Shown: in pieces, positions 36,013 through 45,423 of the stretch
How the letters are laid out: each line of letters opens with the position of its first letter
How positions within the stretch are numbered: position 1 is the first letter of the stretch
Assembly (NCBI GenBank): GCA_018268895.1
Contig: JAFDVP010000011.1
Location: 1 to 54,216, forward strand
From: Acidobacteriota bacterium
GTDB taxonomy: Bacteria; Acidobacteriota; Terriglobia; Terriglobales; Acidobacteriaceae
Length of the DNA stretch: 54,216 nt
Reading direction: 5' to 3'
Translations under genes and position numbers: made by a program
The notes under the pieces: generated by a model
Database searches by the model: none
Seen by the model: the letters and a program-made list of their open reading frames with translations, nothing else
What the model was told of the DNA's origin: nothing

Positions 36013-38340
36013 ATGGAAGTCAGTTTGAGGAGCCGCACGATGAAGATGTTCCCCCTTCGCACAGCGTTTCGAGTTACCGCCACGACGCTTGCTGTCTCGC
36101 TTGCACTTGTCTCTGTCTCCGGCTGCTCTCGCGACCCCAATAAGCAGAAGCAGAAGTACCTGGAGAGCGGCAAGCGTTATGTTGCCGAAGACAAGCTGAA
36201 GGAGGCTGCGATCCAGTTCTCGAACGCGCTGAAGGTCGACCGCAACTTCGCGGATGCGCACTATGAGCTGGCGAAGGTGTACCTGAAGCAGGGCTCGGCC
36301 ATGCCCGGTTACGCCGAGCTGATGCGGACGGTCGACCTTGCTCCGAGCAATGTCAAGGCGCGGCTCGACCTGGGCAACCTTCTGCTTGCGGGCAACGCAC
36401 TGGACCGCTCGACGGCGCAGGCTGAGGCCATTCTCGCGCTGGACAATAACAATGCCGATGCGTACGCGCTTCTCTCGGCCATTGCAGCGCGCAAGGGCGA
36501 CCGCGCCGAGGCGCTGACGCAGATTCAGAAGGCGCTCTCGATCGACCCGAACCGCTCGAACTTCCATACGTCGCTCGCCGTGTTGCAGGCCGGCGACCCG
36601 GCAACGGCGCCGCAGGCCGAGGGCGAGGTGAAGAAGGCCATTGCGCTCGACGGCAAGAACGTCAACTCGCGCATTGTGATGGCGTCGATTCTACAGAGCA
36701 AGGGCGACGTGAACGGAGCGCTGGAGCAGATGCAGGCGGCAGTCGCCGCCGATCCGAAGAACCTGCTGGCGCGTTCGGGCCTGGCCGACCTGTACCTGCG
36801 CCAGAACAACGCAGCCAAAGCCGAAGAGGTGCTGCGCAAGACGGCCGACGATATGCCTGAGGACACGGCGGGAGCGGAGATGCTGTCGGCGTACTACCTG
36901 CGCACGAACCAGCTTGATCGCGGCGTCGCCGCCTATGCCGAGCTTGCAGCGGCGCACCCGAAGAGCACGCCGATCAAGGTTGGCTACTCGCGGCTGCTGC
37001 TGGCCAAGAAGGACCTGCCGAAGGCGCGCGAGGTGGTGAAGCAGTTAGTCGATACGGATGCGATGCTGCCCGACGTTGCGGTGCTCAACGGCAGCCTGAT
37101 GATGAACGACGGCAAGACGAACGATGCCTTCGAGATGTTTCAGAAGGCGGCGAAGGCGAATCCTGACAACGCGCAACTGAAGATATGGCTGGGCCGCGCG
37201 GCCCGCGCCAAGGGAGACATTCCGGCAGCGCAGCAGGCGTTCCGCGACGCGACCCGGCTGAACCCGCGCAGCCCCGAGGCGCAGGAGGGTCTGGCGCAGA
37301 TCTCGATCGACCGCCGCGACAGCACGACGCTGGCGCAGGTGGGAGAGGCGACGATCGCCGCAGACCCGAAGTCGGCCAATGGCTATATCTGGCGCGGCAT
37401 GGCCGAGGCGAGCCAGAAGTCGTATGACAAGGCAGAGGCGGACTTCAAGCAGGCGATCAAGATCGCTCCCGAGAACGGGAACGGCTATCTGGAACTGGCG
37501 CAGTTGCGCCTGATCCAGAAGAACAATACAGAGGCGCGCTCGCTGCTGGAGCAGACGCTGGCGCGCAATCCGAACTCCGCGCCGGCGCTTGGCCTGCTGG
37601 CCTCTACGTATCTGGCGGACAAGCAGCCCGCCAAGGCGATCGGCCGCGTGCAGGAGCAGATCGCGAAGTCGCCGCAGAACGCGGCGATGTACACGCTGCT
37701 CTCCGACATCCAGGGCCGCAACGGCGACAACGCCGGGGCGCTGGCCTCCGCGGAGAAGGCGATGGAGATTAATTCCAGCGACTCGAATGCGGTCGTCGCC
37801 TACACCCATGCTCTGGTGGCGAGCGGCGACACGAGCAAGGCGATGGCGAAGTGGCAGCAGTGGACCGGCTCGCACCCGAACGATTCTGGCGCGTTTACGA
37901 TCCTTGGCAGCCTTCAGGAGGCGCAGGGAGACCAGAGCGCTGCGATGGCCTCATACAAGAAGGCGCTACAGATTCAGCCGGAGCAGGCCGTGGCCGCAAA
38001 CAATCTCGCTTACCTGATGATTGAGACCGGCCAGAACATGGATGTGGCGCTTTCGCTGGCGCAGACGGCGCGGCGTAATCTGCCGAACTCGTCGAGCACG
38101 GCGGACACGCTGGCCTGGGCTTACTACCACAAGGGCAACTACTCGTCGGCCCGCGACCTGCTTGAGGATGCGCTCAAGGTCGAACCGAACAATGCTTCGA
38201 TTCACTACCACCTTGGCCTGACGTACTCCAAGCTGTCGGACAACGCCAATGCCGCTCTTCACCTGAAGAAGGCGGCGGCACTGGCTCCCAACACGCAGAC
38301 GGCGAAGGACGCCGAAAAGGCGCTGGGCCAGCTTGGGTAG
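36013..38340 (+). CDS. TPR-repeat lipoprotein of the exosortase/EPS system (PrsT-like)
   Basis: A 775-residue lipoprotein. The signal peptide ends in the lipobox VSGC, so it is anchored through a lipidated Cys. Nearly the whole remainder is a run of tetratricopeptide repeats, for example QFSNALKVDRNFADAHYELA and AEADFKQAIKIAPENGNGY, spaced about 34 residues apart. Proteins of this size and kind are regular partners of exosortases in EPS loci. ATG 36013 is preferred because GGAAAGGA lies eight bases upstream (35997-36004). It follows EpsI after 31 bases and may scaffold the export complex. Confidence 0.9.
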   Translation: MEVSLRSRTMKMFPLRTAFRVTATTLAVSLALVSVSGCSRDPNKQKQKYLESGKRYVAEDKLKEAAIQFSNALKVDRNFADAHYELAKVYLKQGSAMPGYAELMRTVDLAPSNVKARLDLGNLLLAGNALDRSTAQAEAILALDNNNADAYALLSAIAARKGDRAEALTQIQKALSIDPNRSNFHTSLAVLQAGDPATAPQAEGEVKKAIALDGKNVNSRIVMASILQSKGDVNGALEQMQAAVAADPKNLLARSGLADLYLRQNNAAKAEEVLRKTADDMPEDTAGAEMLSAYYLRTNQLDRGVAAYAELAAAHPKSTPIKVGYSRLLLAKKDLPKAREVVKQLVDTDAMLPDVAVLNGSLMMNDGKTNDAFEMFQKAAKANPDNAQLKIWLGRAARAKGDIPAAQQAFRDATRLNPRSPEAQEGLAQISIDRRDSTTLAQVGEATIAADPKSANGYIWRGMAEASQKSYDKAEADFKQAIKIAPENGNGYLELAQLRLIQKNNTEARSLLEQTLARNPNSAPALGLLASTYLADKQPAKAIGRVQEQIAKSPQNAAMYTLLSDIQGRNGDNAGALASAEKAMEINSSDSNAVVAYTHALVASGDTSKAMAKWQQWTGSHPNDSGAFTILGSLQEAQGDQSAAMASYKKALQIQPEQAVAANNLAYLMIETGQNMDVALSLAQTARRNLPNSSSTADTLAWAYYHKGNYSSARDLLEDALKVEPNNASIHYHLGLTYSKLSDNANAALHLKKAAALAPNTQTAKDAEKALGQLG

Positions 38341-38382
38341 GGCAATTTTCCGTCAGGCGTGGTTCTTTCGACGTGGATTTAT

Positions 38383-38472
38383 ATCGCGCTTTCAGCGCTC
38401 AGAGCCTTGATTGTCATCGCTTACCTGGGCCTGCGGCCCAGGCTGGTATATGTTGGGCCTTTGGCCCTTGGA
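38383..38472. repeat. Three-hairpin repeat copy 4
   Basis: GCGCTTTCAGCGC, then ACCTGGGCCTGCGGCCCAGG + CTGGTAT, then GGGCCTTTGGCCC, the same order as the copies at 15046, 19311 and 25570. Confidence 0.75.
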
Positions 38473-38561
38473 CGACACATGAGTGAAAAATGCTCTAAAA
38501 CAATCCGCTCTCTGCCGGACTGTGAGATCGCAGCCCGGCCGAACCAGTTTTCAGGGACCTT

Positions 38562-40106
38562 GTGAACAGTAAAACCATCGCCCGCAACACGGCCTGGTAT
38601 GGCCTTGAGAACCTGATCGGCTTTGGCACATCGCTGATCACGTCGATCGCTATCGCCCGCACGCTGGGGCCGGCGAAGATGGGGTACATCATCTACGTCA
38701 GCTGGCTGGCGAGCATCGTCAGCAGACTGGGCTCGGTCGGCATCCCGGAGACGACGCGCAAGTATATGGCGGAGTTTATCGGCGGCGGCAACTACTCTTC
38801 CGCCCGCTTTATCTACTTCCGCACCTTCTTCATTCAGACGGCGCTCGCCGCTGTGGCCACGCTGGGCGCAACCATATGGGTGCTGCACGATTCTCCGGCG
38901 GAGTACCGCGTGGCTTCGCTGCTGCTGGTCTTCGGCATCCTGCCGGCGATGTCGAACTTCGTCTCGGCGCAGGCCAACGTCGCGGCGGAGAACCTCTCAG
39001 CAAATCTGCCCGCGTCGCTGGCATCGACGGCAACCTACTTCATCCTGACTCTTGCAGCGGTCGTGCTGAACTGGGGAGTGAACGGCATCGCCTTTGCGAT
39101 GTTTGCGATGCGCCTGGTGGATTTTCTGGTGCGCATCTTCCCCACGATGCGCCGCATCCACGGCTGGGACAGCGGACACGACCATCCTCCGGCCGATCTG
39201 CGCGCGCGCATGACGAGCTTCGCTATACAGAGCGTGATGGGGATGTTGCTCGCGCTTGTGGTCTGGGACCGCTCGGAGTTGTTCCTGCTGAAACACCTCT
39301 CGACCGATATCCGGCAGGTGTCCTTCTACTCGGTCGCGTTCGGCCTGGCAGAGCGGCTGCTGCTCTTCCCGACGATCTTTGCGGCGGCGACCGGGGCCAG
39401 CATTCTTGCGCAGTACGGGCGCGACAGCTCGAGGCTGCCGGGGATGGTTGCTTCTTCGGCGCGTTACCTCGCCCTCATCTCCATTCCGGTGCACGTCATC
39501 GCCGTGCCGCTGGCGGCGCCGGTACTGCTGGTGCTCTACGGCAAGCAGTATGTCGGCGCGCTGGTGGTAGCGACGGTGGCGCCGCTGCTCTGCCTGCCGA
39601 AGGCTTTCCTGGGCCCGATACAAAGTCTTTTTGAGAGCGTCGACCAGCAGAAGTACTTCATCGTCGCCACCATTATCGCTTCGTTCGTCGATATTGGCGT
39701 TGCGTGGCTGCTCATCCCGGCACACGGAGCACTGGGCGCCTGCATCGGCAGCGGAGCAGCGCAGATCACGGCCGTGGGACTGATGTGGGCCGCGGGAATC
39801 AGGAAGTACAAGATTCGGCTCCCGTGGGCCTTCCTGTTCAAGCTCACAGCAATCAGCACTGCCGCCTCGCTTGCGGCTTATGGCCTTGCCGCACACCTGA
39901 ATGCGCTTGAGGGTCTGATTGCAGGCAGCATCGCGTCGATCATTGTGTTCTTTACGCTCGCCTACATCTTCAAGATGCTGGAGCCGGAGGATTGCAGCCG
40001 GTTCAAGGTGATATCGAACGCGCTTCCCCGCCGCCTGGCTTCGCCGATCAACTCGATGATCGACCTGTTTGCCCGGCGCATGGAGCCGAGTTCCACAACT
40101 GTCTAG
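38562..40106 (+). CDS. Wzx-type oligosaccharide flippase
   Basis: A 514-residue polytopic membrane protein of the MOP/Wzx family with about 12-14 helices. The start NSKTIARNTAWYGLENLIGF is the usual N-terminus, followed by GPAKMGYIIYVSWLASIVSR and SVGIPETTRKYMAEF. It would flip the lipid-linked repeat units to the periplasm for the Wzy polymerase. It starts with GTG 38562, with AGGGA close upstream. Its location after the exosortase block completes a Wzx/Wzy pathway in this locus. Confidence 0.9.
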   Translation: MNSKTIARNTAWYGLENLIGFGTSLITSIAIARTLGPAKMGYIIYVSWLASIVSRLGSVGIPETTRKYMAEFIGGGNYSSARFIYFRTFFIQTALAAVATLGATIWVLHDSPAEYRVASLLLVFGILPAMSNFVSAQANVAAENLSANLPASLASTATYFILTLAAVVLNWGVNGIAFAMFAMRLVDFLVRIFPTMRRIHGWDSGHDHPPADLRARMTSFAIQSVMGMLLALVVWDRSELFLLKHLSTDIRQVSFYSVAFGLAERLLLFPTIFAAATGASILAQYGRDSSRLPGMVASSARYLALISIPVHVIAVPLAAPVLLVLYGKQYVGALVVATVAPLLCLPKAFLGPIQSLFESVDQQKYFIVATIIASFVDIGVAWLLIPAHGALGACIGSGAAQITAVGLMWAAGIRKYKIRLPWAFLFKLTAISTAASLAAYGLAAHLNALEGLIAGSIASIIVFFTLAYIFKMLEPEDCSRFKVISNALPRRLASPINSMIDLFARRMEPSSTTV

Positions 40107-40187
40107 TGTGGTGCGTCTGAAGTTCTCAACATAACTTGAGGTCTGAACCGCAGGTCCTTCGACTCCGCAAGCCGCAAAACGCGCGGC

Positions 40188-40219
40188 AAAAAAATAGTGC
40201 GGAGAAGACCTCCGCACTA
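40188..40219 (-). terminator. Minus-strand terminator with no gene in front
   Basis: TAGTGCGGA and TCCGCACTA form a perfect 9-bp stem around a 7-base loop. On the minus strand this is followed by seven T. No minus-strand gene ends nearby, so it may end an unannotated or antisense transcript. The 40107-40541 gap also contains a 'CAGGTCCTTCGACTCCGC' repeat at about 40149 and a CCCCAG/CTGGGG hairpin at 40443-40462. Confidence 0.6.
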
Positions 40220-40541
40220 CGATTGGGATCCAGTAAAGGACCAAGTTCCTACTGAAGGGCTCCCGGCACCTCCAGCAGGCACATCGAAAAAATCGGTTCG
40301 TTCTGGTGCAGTCGCCATACCAAACAGAAAGCTATGTTTTTCAATAAGATGGATGAGCCAGCGAATCTCCTACATGCAAACTATTGCCTATTTCGGAGAT
40401 AATCTGCGACTCATTCCGGTTCAAGCAGGTCTCCTTTTGCTGCCCCAGAACCTTTCCTGGGGCGGTAGAGAGGCATCTGCCGAAGGATGACGCCCGTCTG
40501 AGAGGACAGAGATAGAAAGGTGATATGTTCAGTTGCCAGGT

Positions 40542-41402
40542 ATGACCAAAGGATTGGGCCAACTCCCCTCGATACAGCGCGGCATTTATCTTCTGCCCCT
40601 GTTTTTAGTACTGATTGCGACATCGGTGGCGAATGCCGCCGTTCCCCTGTCGGGAACGCCGCTCGACGAGGGCTACCGCGACATGTACAACCTGCGCTTC
40701 AACGATGCTCATGCGAAGTTCCAGCAGTGGATGACGGAGCACCCCGAAGACCCGATGGGGCCAGTCTCCGATGCCGCGGCCTTCTTATTCAGTGAGTTCG
40801 AGCGGCTGCACATCATTGACGTGCAGTTATTCGCGAACCAGTCGCGCTTTGACAGCCGGAGCCGCCTCAATCCCGATCCCAATATACGGAAGTCGTTCGA
40901 CGACCGGCTGAACCAGGCCTCGAACCTGGCGGACACCGCGCTTAAGCGGAACGCGAAGGACGCGCGCGCTCTCTATGTAAAGACCCTGGTGAGCGGCATG
41001 CGCTCCGACTATGCGCTGATGATCGACAAAAAGGACCTGACGGCGCTCAATTACAGCAAGGAGGCGAGCGCCTTCTCCAAGCAGGCGCTTGCAATCAGCC
41101 CGCACATGTATGACGCCTACCTCGCCTCGGGAGTTGAGAATTACATGCTCAGCCTCAAGTTTGCGCCGCTGCGCTGGCTGCTGAGCATGACCGGCGCGCA
41201 GACCAGCCGCGAGGAGGGCATCCGCCTGCTGAAGCTGACAGCGGGCCAGGGCCACTATCTTGCGCCCTTTGCGCGCATGATGCTCGCCGTTGCCGCCCTG
41301 CGCGAGAACAAACCCCAGGAGGCGCGCGCCATTTTGATCGACCTGAAGAAGGAGTTTCCGCTCAACTCGATGTACGACCGCCAACTCGCCCTTATCCACT
41401 AA
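40542..41402 (+). CDS. Exported protein with TPR-like helices, function unknown
   Basis: A 286-residue protein with an N-terminal signal peptide (YLLPLFLVLIATSVANA). The body is all-helical and TPR-like (YRDMYNLRFNDAHAKFQQW, FSKQALAISPHMYDAYLASG, RMMLAVAALRENKPQEARAI). The C-terminus LIDLKKEFPLNSMYDRQLAL resembles the end of many secreted TPR proteins. ATG 40542 overlaps the stop of a six-codon upstream frame (starting at ATG 40524) as ATGA, which could couple translation to the AAAGG at 40515. Function is not known; proximity suggests envelope or EPS work. Confidence 0.7.
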   Translation: MTKGLGQLPSIQRGIYLLPLFLVLIATSVANAAVPLSGTPLDEGYRDMYNLRFNDAHAKFQQWMTEHPEDPMGPVSDAAAFLFSEFERLHIIDVQLFANQSRFDSRSRLNPDPNIRKSFDDRLNQASNLADTALKRNAKDARALYVKTLVSGMRSDYALMIDKKDLTALNYSKEASAFSKQALAISPHMYDAYLASGVENYMLSLKFAPLRWLLSMTGAQTSREEGIRLLKLTAGQGHYLAPFARMMLAVAALRENKPQEARAILIDLKKEFPLNSMYDRQLALIH

Positions 41403-41536
41403 TAACGTTTCTTGCCAGCCTGTGAACTTTTCGGAACGCTTTTTCGTCCGAAGCATGTAGGCTGGTGGCGTCTCTCCACTTGCGTTCATCTCAACTTTAG
41501 CGTTACCTCAACAAACGATAAGGGTCTCTCATAAGC

Positions 41537-42598
41537 ATGCGCATCGCTTCAGTCGGAACTGCCTACCCGTCCCACCGCTATCCACAGTCCGTTATCGCCG
41601 AAGCGCTTCGCGGCCGCTGGGAGCACAAGATGGAAGAGCCTCGCCTGTTGACACGGCTCTTTGCGAACTGTGGGGTCGACTTTCGTCATACCGTCTTTCC
41701 ACTGGAGAGCTACCCCTCACTCGACACCTTTGAGAAGACCAACAATGCCTGGATCAAGGCCGCAGTCGACCTGGGCCAGCAGGCGATCTGCCGCGCGCTC
41801 GACCACGCGGGGATCTCGCCCGAGGACATCGGCGCTATCTTCTTCGCCTCGGTCACGGGAATCTCCAGCCCTACCGTGGACGCCCGGCTGATCAACCGGC
41901 TTCCCTTCTCCGTCAACGTGAAGCGGACGCCGATCTTCGGGCTGGGTTGCGTGGCTGGGGCGGCGGGAATCTCCCGCGCCTCGGACTACGTGCGCGCCTT
42001 CCCGGACCAGTATGCGCTGTTGCTCTCGGTCGAGCTGTGCTCGCTAACGTGGCAGGACGACGACCAGTCCATCGCCAACCTCATCTCGTGCGGCCTGTTT
42101 GGCGACGGGGCGGCCGCTGTCGTCATCGCAGGGGCCGATACACCTGTAGCCAAGCGCGGCAGCGGTCCCCGCGTGCTCGCTACGCGCTCCACCTTCTATC
42201 GCAACACGGAGCGCGTGATGGGTTGGGACATCGTCAACACCGGCTTCCGGATCGTGCTCTCGCCCGACGTCCCGAAGGTGGTTGAAGAGAACCTGCTCGG
42301 CAACGTCGAGGGCTTTCTCGCGGACAATAGCCTGACGCGCGACGACATCTCCACCTACATCTTCCACTCCGGCGGCCCCAAGGTGCTGGAGGCGATGCAG
42401 AAGTCGCTTGGGTTGCCTGCGGATGCGCTCGCTCCCTCGTGGAAGAGCCTGCGCGAGGTCGGCAACCTCTCGGCCGCCTCTGTCCTTACAGTGCTGGAGG
42501 ACTATCTCAAGGTGCATCCGGGCAAGCCGGGGACGTACTCGATCCTGGCGGCGATGGGGCCGGCATTTTGCTCGGAGCTAGTGCTCCTTCAGTGGTAG
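41537..42598 (+). CDS. Type III polyketide synthase (chalcone/stilbene synthase-like)
   Basis: A 353-residue homodimeric ketosynthase of the type III PKS family. The catalytic triad is visible: Cys in FGLGCVAGAAGISRASD (C138), His in YIFHSGGPKVLEAMQKSLGL (H277) and Asn in REVGNLSAASVLTVLEDYL (N310). These are the chalcone-synthase-type patterns (GCxAG, HPGGPK, GNMSSAS-like), distinct from FabH. Such enzymes extend an acyl starter with malonyl-CoA and form pyrones or resorcinols. It heads a four-gene cluster with an FAD enzyme, ACP and KAS II. The starter is unknown. Confidence 0.88.
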   Translation: MRIASVGTAYPSHRYPQSVIAEALRGRWEHKMEEPRLLTRLFANCGVDFRHTVFPLESYPSLDTFEKTNNAWIKAAVDLGQQAICRALDHAGISPEDIGAIFFASVTGISSPTVDARLINRLPFSVNVKRTPIFGLGCVAGAAGISRASDYVRAFPDQYALLLSVELCSLTWQDDDQSIANLISCGLFGDGAAAVVIAGADTPVAKRGSGPRVLATRSTFYRNTERVMGWDIVNTGFRIVLSPDVPKVVEENLLGNVEGFLADNSLTRDDISTYIFHSGGPKVLEAMQKSLGLPADALAPSWKSLREVGNLSAASVLTVLEDYLKVHPGKPGTYSILAAMGPAFCSELVLLQW

Positions 42599-42665
42599 CT
42601 GCGTCAAAAGCTAAGATCGCCTTAAGGTTCGATCAAGGTAACGCTTCTAAGCCGAGGTTGAGCAA

Positions 42666-43817
42666 GTGGCTTCGAGAACGATCAACCTCCCGGGCAATAG
42701 CCAATCGAGCGGCCCCGATCTGCTTGTAGCAGGTGCGGGGCCGGCAGGTCTGGCCTGCGCCATCGCGGCAGCCTCTCAAGGGCTTCGCGTCGAGGTGGTC
42801 GACGGCCGCACACCCCCTATCGACAAGGCATGCGGCGAGGGCCTCATGCCCGACACCCTCGCGGCCCTGACTCAACTTGGCATCGATAGCCGTCAGTTGC
42901 AGCAGATGGGGTTTCCCCTGCGCGGAATCAGCTTTATCAAGTACGGCACAGCGATCGAGGGCTACTTTCCGGAAGGCCTCGGCCTCGGTATTCGCCGCAC
43001 CGCCCTTCATCAGCTACTGCTTGAACGCGCTCTGGCTCTAGGAGTCACTTTTCATTGGAGCACGACGGTTACCGCCATCGCAGGAGATGCGGTCCGCACG
43101 AGCCGGGGAACGATGCAGGCCCGCTGGATTGCAGGCGCCGACGGCCCACAGTCCCGCGTTCGATCGATGGCTGGGTTGAATCGCGGCTCCAGCAGCCGCC
43201 GTCGCCTCGCCCTGCGGCAACACTTCGCCATCGCTCCCTGGACCGATCTTGTCGAAGTTCACTGGGCCAAACGCGCACAGGCCTATGTCACGCCGGTCTC
43301 CGAAGCCAGCGTCTGCTGTGTCTTCATCGGCTCGCAGCGCTTCGGCAGCAGTGAGCAGGCGCTTGCGCTCTTCTCCGCGCTCAAAGATCGCCTCGGTCCC
43401 GCCTCAGCCAGCGGGACGCCAATGGGCGCCGTCACCTTGAGCCGGAAGCTGCGCCGCGTCACATCGGGAAACATCGCGCTTGCAGGAGACGCCTCAGGCT
43501 CCGTCGACGCCATCACCGGCGAAGGGCTCGCGCTCTGCTTCCGTCAGGCCCTGGCTCTCGCCGATGCGCTCAAGGCCGGCGACCTCGCTCTCTACGAAAA
43601 TGCACATGCACACCTGCTACGTCTGCCACGATTCATGTCTCGCGCCATGCTCCTGATGGATCGCCATCCCCTGGCGCTTGCGCGAACCTTCAAGAGCTTC
43701 GAGCGCCGCCCCAATCTCTTCCCCCATCTTCTTAAAATCCATACAGGCTACGAACCGTTCCGGCTGCTCGGCTCCGGCGGCCTCGTCGCCTCGCTCCTCT
43801 GCATGCTCACACCCTGA
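42666..43817 (+). CDS. FAD-dependent oxidoreductase (geranylgeranyl-reductase/monooxygenase-like)
   Basis: A 383-residue FAD enzyme. The dinucleotide-binding motif is LLVAGAGPAGLACAIAAASQ (starting near residue 19), with the second FAD motif GDASGSVDAITGEGLALCFR near residue 280. The KACGEGLMPDTLAAL segment after the first motif is typical of the group that includes geranylgeranyl reductases and PKS-linked hydroxylases. It starts with GTG 42666, 67 bases after the PKS gene. In a type III PKS cluster it would plausibly oxidise the polyketide ring, but that is inference. Confidence 0.88.
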   Translation: MASRTINLPGNSQSSGPDLLVAGAGPAGLACAIAAASQGLRVEVVDGRTPPIDKACGEGLMPDTLAALTQLGIDSRQLQQMGFPLRGISFIKYGTAIEGYFPEGLGLGIRRTALHQLLLERALALGVTFHWSTTVTAIAGDAVRTSRGTMQARWIAGADGPQSRVRSMAGLNRGSSSRRRLALRQHFAIAPWTDLVEVHWAKRAQAYVTPVSEASVCCVFIGSQRFGSSEQALALFSALKDRLGPASASGTPMGAVTLSRKLRRVTSGNIALAGDASGSVDAITGEGLALCFRQALALADALKAGDLALYENAHAHLLRLPRFMSRAMLLMDRHPLALARTFKSFERRPNLFPHLLKIHTGYEPFRLLGSGGLVASLLCMLTP

Positions 43818-43902
43818 CAATAGGAGAATTGCTCAAGCTGCCTTTACACTGACGAAGGCATCCTGTAACTTTGGGCATCCTGCATAGAAAGGGGGAACGA
43901 CC

Positions 43903-44172
43903 ATGGACGACATTGCAAAGCGCTCGATCGAAATCATCGCCAAGGCCAAGAACATCCCCACCGATACCATCCACCTCGACACCACCTTTGAAGAGCTGAA
44001 CATCGACTCGCTCGACAAGATCAACATCTCGTTTGAGGTCGAAGAAGCGTTCAATATCGAAATTCCCGACGAAGCGCTGGGTTCGCTGAAGACTGTCGGC
44101 GACGTGGTCAACGGCGTGAAGCAGCTGATCGAAGCCAAGGCCGCGGGCACGCTGCCGGCCGCAACGTCGTAA
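43903..44172 (+). CDS. Acyl carrier protein of the polyketide cluster
   Basis: An 89-residue ACP with the phosphopantetheine serine S36 in ELNIDSLDKINISFEVEEAF. ATG 43903 follows AAAGGGGGAA. It is distinct from the ACP at 22072 and sits 24 bases before the KAS II gene, so the pair probably makes or carries the acyl starter used by the type III PKS. Confidence 0.93.
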   Translation: MDDIAKRSIEIIAKAKNIPTDTIHLDTTFEELNIDSLDKINISFEVEEAFNIEIPDEALGSLKTVGDVVNGVKQLIEAKAAGTLPAATS

Positions 44173-44195
44173 CTGACAGGAGCCCGTCCCGGAAC

Positions 44196-45416
44196 GTGAA
44201 TCGCGTCGTCATCACAGGCCTCGGCTGCGTTACTCCTATCGGCTCGACTGTGCCGGAGTTCCGCGATTCGCTCTTCGCCGGCAGGACGGGAATCTCTCCC
44301 ATCAGAGACGTTCCCGATACTCCTGACGGAGATCCCGGCGTCCGCTACAAGCAGGCAGCGCAGATCTTCGACTTCGACCCCGCCGAGCACCTCGACTCGG
44401 GCATTATCTCCGCCACCAATCGCAACACGCACTTTGGCATCGTCGCCGCGCGGCAGGCCGCGGCGCAGGCGGAGCTTCTGAAGCACCATGCCCCCGGCGA
44501 CATCGCCATCATCATGGGCTGCGCCTGCGGGGGCCGCTCGTCTGAAGAGCACGAGGTCAAGGGACTTTATACGCGCAATGCGCGCGCGCATCCGCTGACC
44601 ATCGTGCGCACGATGTCGTCTGCGGGTGCGAGCAACATCTCGATCGACCTGCGCATTACCGGGCCGACGCTCGATATCTCGACTGCGTGCGCGTCGTCGA
44701 CGCACGCCATCGGACTCGCCTTTCACATGGTGCGCTCGGGCATGTCGACGGCTGCGATCTGCGGCGGTCATGAAGCTCCGCTGAGCTGGGGTTTCTATCG
44801 CGCGTGGGACTCGATGCGCGTCGTCTCGCCCACGCAGTGCCGCCCTTATGCAGCCGACCGCGACGGCATGACGCTGGGCGAGGGTGCAGCCATGCTGGTG
44901 ATTGAGACGCTTGAGTCCGCGCAGGCGCGCAACGCCACGATCTTCGGCGAGATCGTCGGCTTCGGCATGTCCGCCGACGCCAACCACATCACACAGCCGC
45001 AGGCAGAGGGCGCGGCCGCCGCCATGCGCAAGGCGCTCGCGGACGCGAACGTGTCGCCGGAAGATGTTGGCTACATCAACGCCCATGGCACCGGGACGCA
45101 GGCCAACGATGCCACGGAAGCCGCAGCCATCCACCAGGTCTTCGGTATGCGCGCATCGCAGATTCCGCTCAGCTCCACCAAGTCGCTGCACGGCCACGCG
45201 ATCGGGGCCAGCGGCGCGCTGGAGGCGCTCGCCACGGTGCTGGGACTGCAAGAAAGACGGCTGCCGCATACTGCGGGCGTCACCAATCCGGACACGTCGC
45301 TCAACATCGACATCATCGTCAATGGGCCGCGTGCTACAGGGCCCACGGTTGCGCTGTCGAACTCGCTCGCCTTCGGCGGATTGAATGCCGTGATCGCGCT
45401 GCGTACCTGGCAATAA
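44196..45416 (+). CDS. Beta-ketoacyl-ACP synthase II (FabF-like)
   Basis: A 406-residue KAS II. The catalytic Cys is C165 in ISTACASSTHAIGLAF, the His residues are H297 (NAHGTGTQAND) and H334 (LHGHAIGASG), and the Lys is K329. It condenses malonyl-ACP with an acyl chain. The start is GTG 44196, with AGGAG about 14 bases upstream. As the fourth gene of the cluster it is probably not the household FabF, which normally sits with other fab genes, but a paralogue serving the adjacent ACP. Confidence 0.92.
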   Translation: MNRVVITGLGCVTPIGSTVPEFRDSLFAGRTGISPIRDVPDTPDGDPGVRYKQAAQIFDFDPAEHLDSGIISATNRNTHFGIVAARQAAAQAELLKHHAPGDIAIIMGCACGGRSSEEHEVKGLYTRNARAHPLTIVRTMSSAGASNISIDLRITGPTLDISTACASSTHAIGLAFHMVRSGMSTAAICGGHEAPLSWGFYRAWDSMRVVSPTQCRPYAADRDGMTLGEGAAMLVIETLESAQARNATIFGEIVGFGMSADANHITQPQAEGAAAAMRKALADANVSPEDVGYINAHGTGTQANDATEAAAIHQVFGMRASQIPLSSTKSLHGHAIGASGALEALATVLGLQERRLPHTAGVTNPDTSLNIDIIVNGPRATGPTVALSNSLAFGGLNAVIALRTWQ

Positions 45417-45423
45417 TTAAGTG

